From Clostridia bacterium (GTDB lineage: Bacteria; Bacillota; Clostridia; Oscillospirales; CAG-272), in assembly GCA_017463065.1 (NCBI GenBank), contig JAFTPX010000032.1:1-54948 (forward strand): a DNA stretch of 54,948 nt, read 5' to 3'. Made by a program: the position numbers and the translations under genes. Under the pieces are notes generated by a model. That model was not told where the DNA came from and searched no databases. It was given only the letters and a program-made list of their open reading frames with translations. This document shows, one piece after another, positions 51,569 to 54,948 of this stretch (positions are counted from its first letter, which is position 1; each line of letters begins with the position of its first letter).

Positions 51569-52030
51569 ATGAATATGGACAAAAAGCAATACAAAAAATA
51601 CGCCGCCGCTCACGCGCCAAAGTCTCCCCTTGGGGCGGACTGTCTGCGCGCCTTTTTGGTGGGCGGGACGATCTGTGCCATGGGGCAGGGCTTATTGGAG
51701 CTTTATTCCAAGGTCTGCGGTCTTGTGAAGGACGAGGCAACCGCTCTCGTTTCGGTGACGCTGGTTTTTGTAGCGGTACTGCTCACCGCCGTTGGGGTAT
51801 TTGACCGCATTGCCCGTTTTGCGGGGGCGGGGACGTTGGTTCCCATTACTGGCTTTGCCAACTCGGTGGCATCCCCCGCCATTGACAGCCGTGCGGAGGG
51901 GCTGGTGTTGGGGGTAGGCGCCAAGATCTTTACCGTGGCGGGACCTGTACTGCTCTACGGAACCCTTGCGGGGACGGTGTATGGTTTGATTTATTATCTT
52001 TGGGGCGTGTTGAGCGGGCTTATCCAATGA
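51569..52030 (+). CDS. spoVAC: Stage V sporulation protein AC
   Basis: 153 residues from ATG 51569 with GGAGGA upstream. FLVGGTICAMGQGLLELYSK, GVFDRIARFAGAGTLVPITG and FANSVASPAIDSRAEGLVLG are hallmark SpoVAC sequences; four membrane segments. SpoVA proteins form the dipicolinic-acid channel of spores; SpoVAC itself is mechanosensitive in Bacillus. Normally it is followed by spoVAD and spoVAE; here it is alone and its 3' end overlaps a convergent gene by 11 bp. Confidence 0.93.
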   Translation: MNMDKKQYKKYAAAHAPKSPLGADCLRAFLVGGTICAMGQGLLELYSKVCGLVKDEATALVSVTLVFVAVLLTAVGVFDRIARFAGAGTLVPITGFANSVASPAIDSRAEGLVLGVGAKIFTVAGPVLLYGTLAGTVYGLIYYLWGVLSGLIQ

Positions 52031-52526
52031 GCCGCAGGGCTTCCTTTTGCAGCTCCGCTCCGTTTTCCGCAAAGCCCATGACCACGAAGCGACCCCGATC
52101 CACCACCCAAACGGAGTCGGACCGGGCTTCCCACGCCGTTCCGCGGAGGGCAACCTGAAGGTCGTCCCGACGGTTGAGGCAAAGGGCGGCGATGCGGTCG
52201 GCATCGCTTGCGGAATAGCAACGAAAGACGGCAAGCTCGGCAGGGAAGGCGCGGGAGGAGAGATAGATGGCGTAGTCCTCTGTCAGACCGAGGATCTCCT
52301 CCGCAGTTTCGCCGTACATGGCGCGTAAAAGCGAGGGGGACGGGTAGGCGTTGCTTCCTTCCTCCGCTCCCGACAGATAGACCGAGCCCGTCGGCAGGGA
52401 ACCTTCCGCTTCCTCCATGAGGGAGGACAGAATGGCTTCTGCCGAGGGCGGGGTTCTTTGACAGGCAACAAGGCAGGCAAGGCAGAGGAGCAGGCACAGC
52501 AACGGACAAGCAAGGCGTTTTTTCAT
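52020..52526 (-). CDS. Lipoprotein, DUF4358-like
   Basis: 168 residues from ATG 52526. A lipoprotein signal (KKRLACPLLCLLLCLACLVA followed by Cys at about residue 22) makes it membrane-anchored outside the cell. The mature part contains EDYAIYLSSRAFPAELAVFR and CYSASDADRIAALCLNRRDD, which resembles DUF4358 (a small domain with FAVFKA-type strand and helix). No enzyme motif is seen. Convergent with spoVAC, overlapping its end; possibly cotranscribed from the sugar transferase promoter upstream. Confidence 0.75.
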   Translation of the reverse strand: MKKRLACPLLCLLLCLACLVACQRTPPSAEAILSSLMEEAEGSLPTGSVYLSGAEEGSNAYPSPSLLRAMYGETAEEILGLTEDYAIYLSSRAFPAELAVFRCYSASDADRIAALCLNRRDDLQVALRGTAWEARSDSVWVVDRGRFVVMGFAENGAELQKEALRLIG

Positions 52527-52576
52527 GGGACTCTCTCTTTCGTGATTGAATTGGAAATCAGTATAGCATATGAAAC

Positions 52577-52611
52577 AATCCGCTCCGTCATGTTTACGGA
52601 GCGGATTTTTC
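52577..52611. terminator. Hairpin between the lipoprotein and sugar transferase genes
   Basis: AATCCGCTCCGT pairs with ACGGAGCGGATT, followed by TTTT on the plus strand. It may terminate the minus-strand sugar transferase transcript (T tract weak on that strand). Confidence 0.6.
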
Positions 52612-52617
52612 CTGTAT

Positions 52618-53277
52618 TTACGGTCGCTTTTGCGGGTGGGGATTTGCTTCCTTGGGAAGGCTGCGGACACCGTCTCCCGAGCAGACACGGACGAAGGTTT
52701 GGAACAGGATCCGAAGATCCTCCCCAAGGCTCAGGCGGCGGACGTATTCCGCGTCAAGGCGAGCTTTTTCACGGTCGGACAGAAGATCCCGTCCGCTGAT
52801 CTGCGCCAGCCCCGTGATCCCAGGGCGGACACGGTAAACTCCGTATTGCCGCCGCAGGTGGTGAGCTTCCTCCTCCTTGGGGATCAGGGGTCGGGGACCC
52901 ACCACACTCATGTCCCCCACCAGGACGTTCCAAAGCTGGGGGAGCTCGTCCAGACTGGCACGGCGAAGAAGCCGCCCCAGAGGGGTGACCAGTCGCTCGG
53001 TGTCCGTCAGCTCCGCGGTGGGGCAATCGTGGGGCGCCCAGAGGTACATGGTTCGGAATTTATAGCAGAGAAAGGGCTTGCCCTCCTTGCCGATTCGCTC
53101 CTGACGGAAAATGGCGGGTCCCTTGGAGGTCAGGCGAACGAGGATTCCAATGAACAAAAGGGGAAGTGAGAGTAACAAAAGAAGCATTGCCGACAAAAGC
53201 AGGTCTGCCGTTCGCTTCCAGAACAGATAAGGAGTGTGGGGAATGATGCCAAGAGCATGGCGTTCGGGTTCTTTCAT
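52618..53277 (-). CDS. Phosphoglycosyl transferase (bacterial sugar transferase, WcaJ/PglC-like)
   Basis: 219 residues. One re-entrant membrane segment (FWKRTADLLLSAMLLLLLSL), then CYKFRTMY, RRASLDELPQLWNVLVGDMS with the catalytic Asp-Glu pair, VVGPRPLIP and YRVRPGITGLAQISGRDLLS. This is the monotopic phosphoglycosyl transferase family, which loads the first sugar phosphate on undecaprenyl phosphate for capsule, exopolysaccharide or glycoprotein glycans. It is short (core domain only), like PglC. No adjacent glycan cluster; it may serve the sugar genes at 33-37 kb or 23-27 kb. Confidence 0.92.
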   Translation of the reverse strand: MKEPERHALGIIPHTPYLFWKRTADLLLSAMLLLLLSLPLLFIGILVRLTSKGPAIFRQERIGKEGKPFLCYKFRTMYLWAPHDCPTAELTDTERLVTPLGRLLRRASLDELPQLWNVLVGDMSVVGPRPLIPKEEEAHHLRRQYGVYRVRPGITGLAQISGRDLLSDREKARLDAEYVRRLSLGEDLRILFQTFVRVCSGDGVRSLPKEANPHPQKRP

Positions 53278-53351
53278 GGTCGGAGTCCTCCTTGTGGTTT
53301 GCCTTTAGGGTTTGTCATTTTGAGTAAATCCATACAAGAAGAACAAAAAAG

Positions 53352-53380
53352 TTGATTTTTTCGGAGGGTTGTGGTAATAT
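53352..53380 (+). promoter_or_regulatory. Promoter of the alpha/beta hydrolase gene
   Basis: TTGATT, 17-bp spacer, TAATAT, 35 nt before the ATG at 53415. Confidence 0.7.
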
Positions 53381-53414
53381 ATTATATATAATATCAAGAA
53401 TTGTGGGAGGAAGC

Positions 53415-54356
53415 ATGAAGCTGTTTTGGATCGCAGGTATTGCCCTGATGGGGGTGTTTTTCTTCTTTTCTTTATTTGGATATTTTTGCTTTCTTCACGC
53501 CTGTAAGCGGAAAAGAAGGTATCCTGCCGATCGGACGGAGCACGGCGGCGGAGGCGCGATTCCCGAGGCGGGGCTGGCGATCCTACGGGAAAGTCGGGCG
53601 TGGTTTGACGGACAGTCCTTTGAGACGGTCAGCGTGCTTGCCGCCGACGGATTCCGTCTGAAGGGTCTGCTCTTGAGTGCCGAGGGCGAGGGGAAGGGCG
53701 TTTGTATTCTGTTTCACGGCTATCATTCCTCCTGCCGTCGGGATCTTTCCGTGCAGGCAATGACGCTTCATCGGGCGGGGTATCATCTCATCCTTGCTTC
53801 CCAACGGTCTCATGGGGAGAGCGAGGGAAAATACATCGGCTTCGGTGCCTTGGAGCGGCGGGATGTGAACGTGTGGTGTTGCTTGGCGGGGAAACGATTT
53901 GGAGCTTTGTCCGTGGCGTTGTTCGGACTTTCCATGGGAGGCGCCACGGTTCTGATGTCCCTGAATACGGGTCTGCCCGATTCCCTCCGTTGCGTGATCG
54001 CCGACTGCCCCTTTACCTCCCCCTGGGAGATTATTCACAATACGCTGTGGCACAAGCATAAGATTCCGCCGTATCCGACCATCTATTTTATGAATTACTG
54101 GAGCCGTATCTTGGCGGGCTACGACTTTCGGGAGTGCTCTACTCCGAAAAGTCTCAAGGAAAACCGACTGCCCGTCCTATTGATCCACGGCGAGGAGGAT
54201 CGGTACGTGCCTACGGAAATGTCCCGCCGTGCGGCAGAAGGGAACGACCGTGTTACCCTCATGACCGTCCCTCACGCCAAGCACGCCCAATCCGTCTATT
54301 TTGACCCCCATGGCTATATGAATCAAGTCCTTTCGTTTTTGAATGAATATTTTTGA
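53415..54356 (+). CDS. Alpha/beta hydrolase with N-terminal membrane anchor
   Basis: 313 residues from ATG 53415 (GGGAGGAAGC upstream). An N-terminal membrane helix (WIAGIALMGVFFFFSLFGYF) precedes the hydrolase domain: CILFHGYHSS (oxyanion region), LFGLSMGGATVLM with the nucleophile Ser in G-L-S-M-G, LLIHGEEDRYVPTEM with the acid, and PHAKHAQSVYFDP with the catalytic His. Similar to the YqkD/BEM46-like family in Firmicutes; substrate unknown (lipid, peptide or signal ester). Monocistronic. Confidence 0.88.
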   Translation: MKLFWIAGIALMGVFFFFSLFGYFCFLHACKRKRRYPADRTEHGGGGAIPEAGLAILRESRAWFDGQSFETVSVLAADGFRLKGLLLSAEGEGKGVCILFHGYHSSCRRDLSVQAMTLHRAGYHLILASQRSHGESEGKYIGFGALERRDVNVWCCLAGKRFGALSVALFGLSMGGATVLMSLNTGLPDSLRCVIADCPFTSPWEIIHNTLWHKHKIPPYPTIYFMNYWSRILAGYDFRECSTPKSLKENRLPVLLIHGEEDRYVPTEMSRRAAEGNDRVTLMTVPHAKHAQSVYFDPHGYMNQVLSFLNEYF

Positions 54357-54379
54357 TGGGGATGAGTGGAGGACGCGCC

Positions 54380-54538
54380 TTACTTTTCTTTCGCGAAAGA
54401 AAAGTAAGCAAAAGAAAGCACTCGCGGAATGTTTTTTAATGTTTTTTTAATGATTGCGGGAATTTGTTCTTTTTCGGGAGGAGGCAATCATATCTTACGC
54501 AAAAGAAAAGTAAGCAAAAGAAAGCACTCGCGGAAAGA
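54380..54538. repeat. Palindrome and direct repeat downstream of the hydrolase
   Basis: A perfect palindrome TTACTTTTCTTTC/GAAAGAAAAGTAA (54380-54409), then GCAAAAGAAAGCACTCGCGG. The block AAAGAAAAGTAAGCAAAAGA plus AAGCACTCGCGGAA recurs at 54500-54537. Two copies only, unequal spacing, so not a CRISPR. Confidence 0.8.
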
Positions 54539-54583
54539 GATGTACTCTAAAGGACAGTTTTAAAATCTAATACCTGCCGACAG

Positions 54584-54620
54584 GAGGACAGAGGATGTTT
54601 TACGTTCTCTGTCCTCTTTT
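54584..54620 (+). terminator. Intrinsic terminator
   Basis: GAGGACAGAG pairs with CTCTGTCCTC and is followed by TTTTCTTG. It lies 230 nt after the hydrolase stop with no gene between. Confidence 0.75.
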
Positions 54621-54654
54621 CTTGACAAGCACTGACTTAATTAAAGACAACAAA

Positions 54655-54801
54655 CGGGAGGAGCAAGCCCCTCCCCTACCTCGTATGATGGTATTTCTGA
54701 ATACAATTCCATCAATTACGTTTGTAAAACCCTAAAGAAAAACTGAATGGCTACGATTAAAACAAACAAGAAAGCGGTAGGGGAGGGGCAAGCCCCTCCC
54801 G
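54655..54801. repeat. Inverted pair of GGGAGGAG-type REP palindromes
   Basis: CGGGAGGAGCAAGCCCCTCC with CCTAC at 54655-54679 and GTAGGGGAGGGGCAAGCCCC with TCCCG at 54777-54801. The GTAGGGG heads face inward. The first is identical to the copy at 38210-38234. Confidence 0.8.
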
Positions 54802-54865
54802 CATCTTTCGTCAAAAGCAACGCAAAGGCACGTTTGACATGTTCATATCAAAAGCCTTTTGCTTA

Positions 54866-54935
54866 CCTCTCGGGAGGTAGAAAAAAGCCTCCCCTGTGTA
54901 AGGGGAGGTGGCAGCCGAAGGCTGACGGAGGGGTT
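54866..54935. repeat. Double-hairpin interspersed repeat
   Basis: CCTCCCC/GGGGAGG followed by CAGCC-GAAG-GGCTG and GACGGAGGGG. This double hairpin looks like another REP/BIME type. The final 590 bp of the window contains repeats only and no gene. Confidence 0.7.
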
Positions 54936-54948
54936 GTAAAAGTAAAAT

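Noticed and set aside
54380..54538. CRISPR-like direct repeats
   Set aside because: Only two copies, no regular spacers, no cas genes.

Overview
The window looks like a chromosomal segment of an anaerobic, spore-lineage Bacillota, most likely a gut-type Clostridia. Supporting signs are [FeFe]-hydrogenase genes, a stand-alone SpoVAC, a CIRCE-controlled groESL operon, a glycine riboswitch, Firmicute-type promoters (TTGACA, 16-17 bp, TATAAT) and strong AGGAGG ribosome sites. Genus cannot be assigned from the sequence alone. No CRISPR array, rRNA operon or complete prophage is present.

Region 1 (1-4.5 kb): a hydrogen-metabolism operon, made of a thioredoxin-like [2Fe-2S] ferredoxin (partial), a PAS-containing sensory-type [FeFe]-hydrogenase (HydS-like), a SpoIIE/PP2C phosphatase and a ferredoxin-domain [FeFe]-hydrogenase. 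A strong terminator closes it, followed by a truncated pyruvate kinase.

Region 2 (4.85-14.25 kb): an AT-richer block bounded by two halves of a split tRNA-Pro gene, with a complete tRNA-Pro just inside the right edge. It carries a minus-strand polyamine operon (speA-speE-speB-[aspartokinase stub]-carboxyspermidine dehydrogenase-carboxyspermidine decarboxylase-merR). The operon starts from a MerR-type promoter (19-bp spacer over a dyad), then a ~430-nt hairpin-rich leader that ends in an intrinsic terminator. A DUF6809-like remnant and a DUF559/Vsr-like putative nuclease follow. No integrase gene is visible. This is the most interesting part of the window.

Region 3 (14.3-31.1 kb): housekeeping and envelope genes. 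These are a glycine-riboswitch-controlled AGCS symporter, tRNA-Arg, a degenerate PtsI-like protein, typA, a HAD phosphatase-rimO-pgsA operon, a membrane XRE regulator, a four-gene cluster of two GT8 glycosyltransferases and two acyltransferases, groESL and a second AGCS symporter.

Region 4 (31.5-38.8 kb): pyrophosphatase, thioredoxin, a CDP-glucose pathway (rfbF, rfbG), an NAD-dependent epimerase, a GT2 glycosyltransferase, then a REP-associated tyrosine transposase (RAYT) with REP-like palindromes both inside and downstream of its reading frame.

Region 5 (38.4-54.9 kb): a CmpB-like membrane protein, DUF975 protein, metG, tatD, an MltG-N-domain protein, CPBP protease, 5-FTHF cyclo-ligase, DJ-1 protein, hisS, a GldA-like ATPase with a GldF-GldG fusion, spoVAC, a lipoprotein, a phosphoglycosyl transferase and an alpha/beta hydrolase. 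Across regions 3-5 a modular intergenic repeat sits directly at eight stop codons, always in the sense orientation of the upstream gene. It starts with tandem GGATGCGT units and continues into a perfect hairpin.
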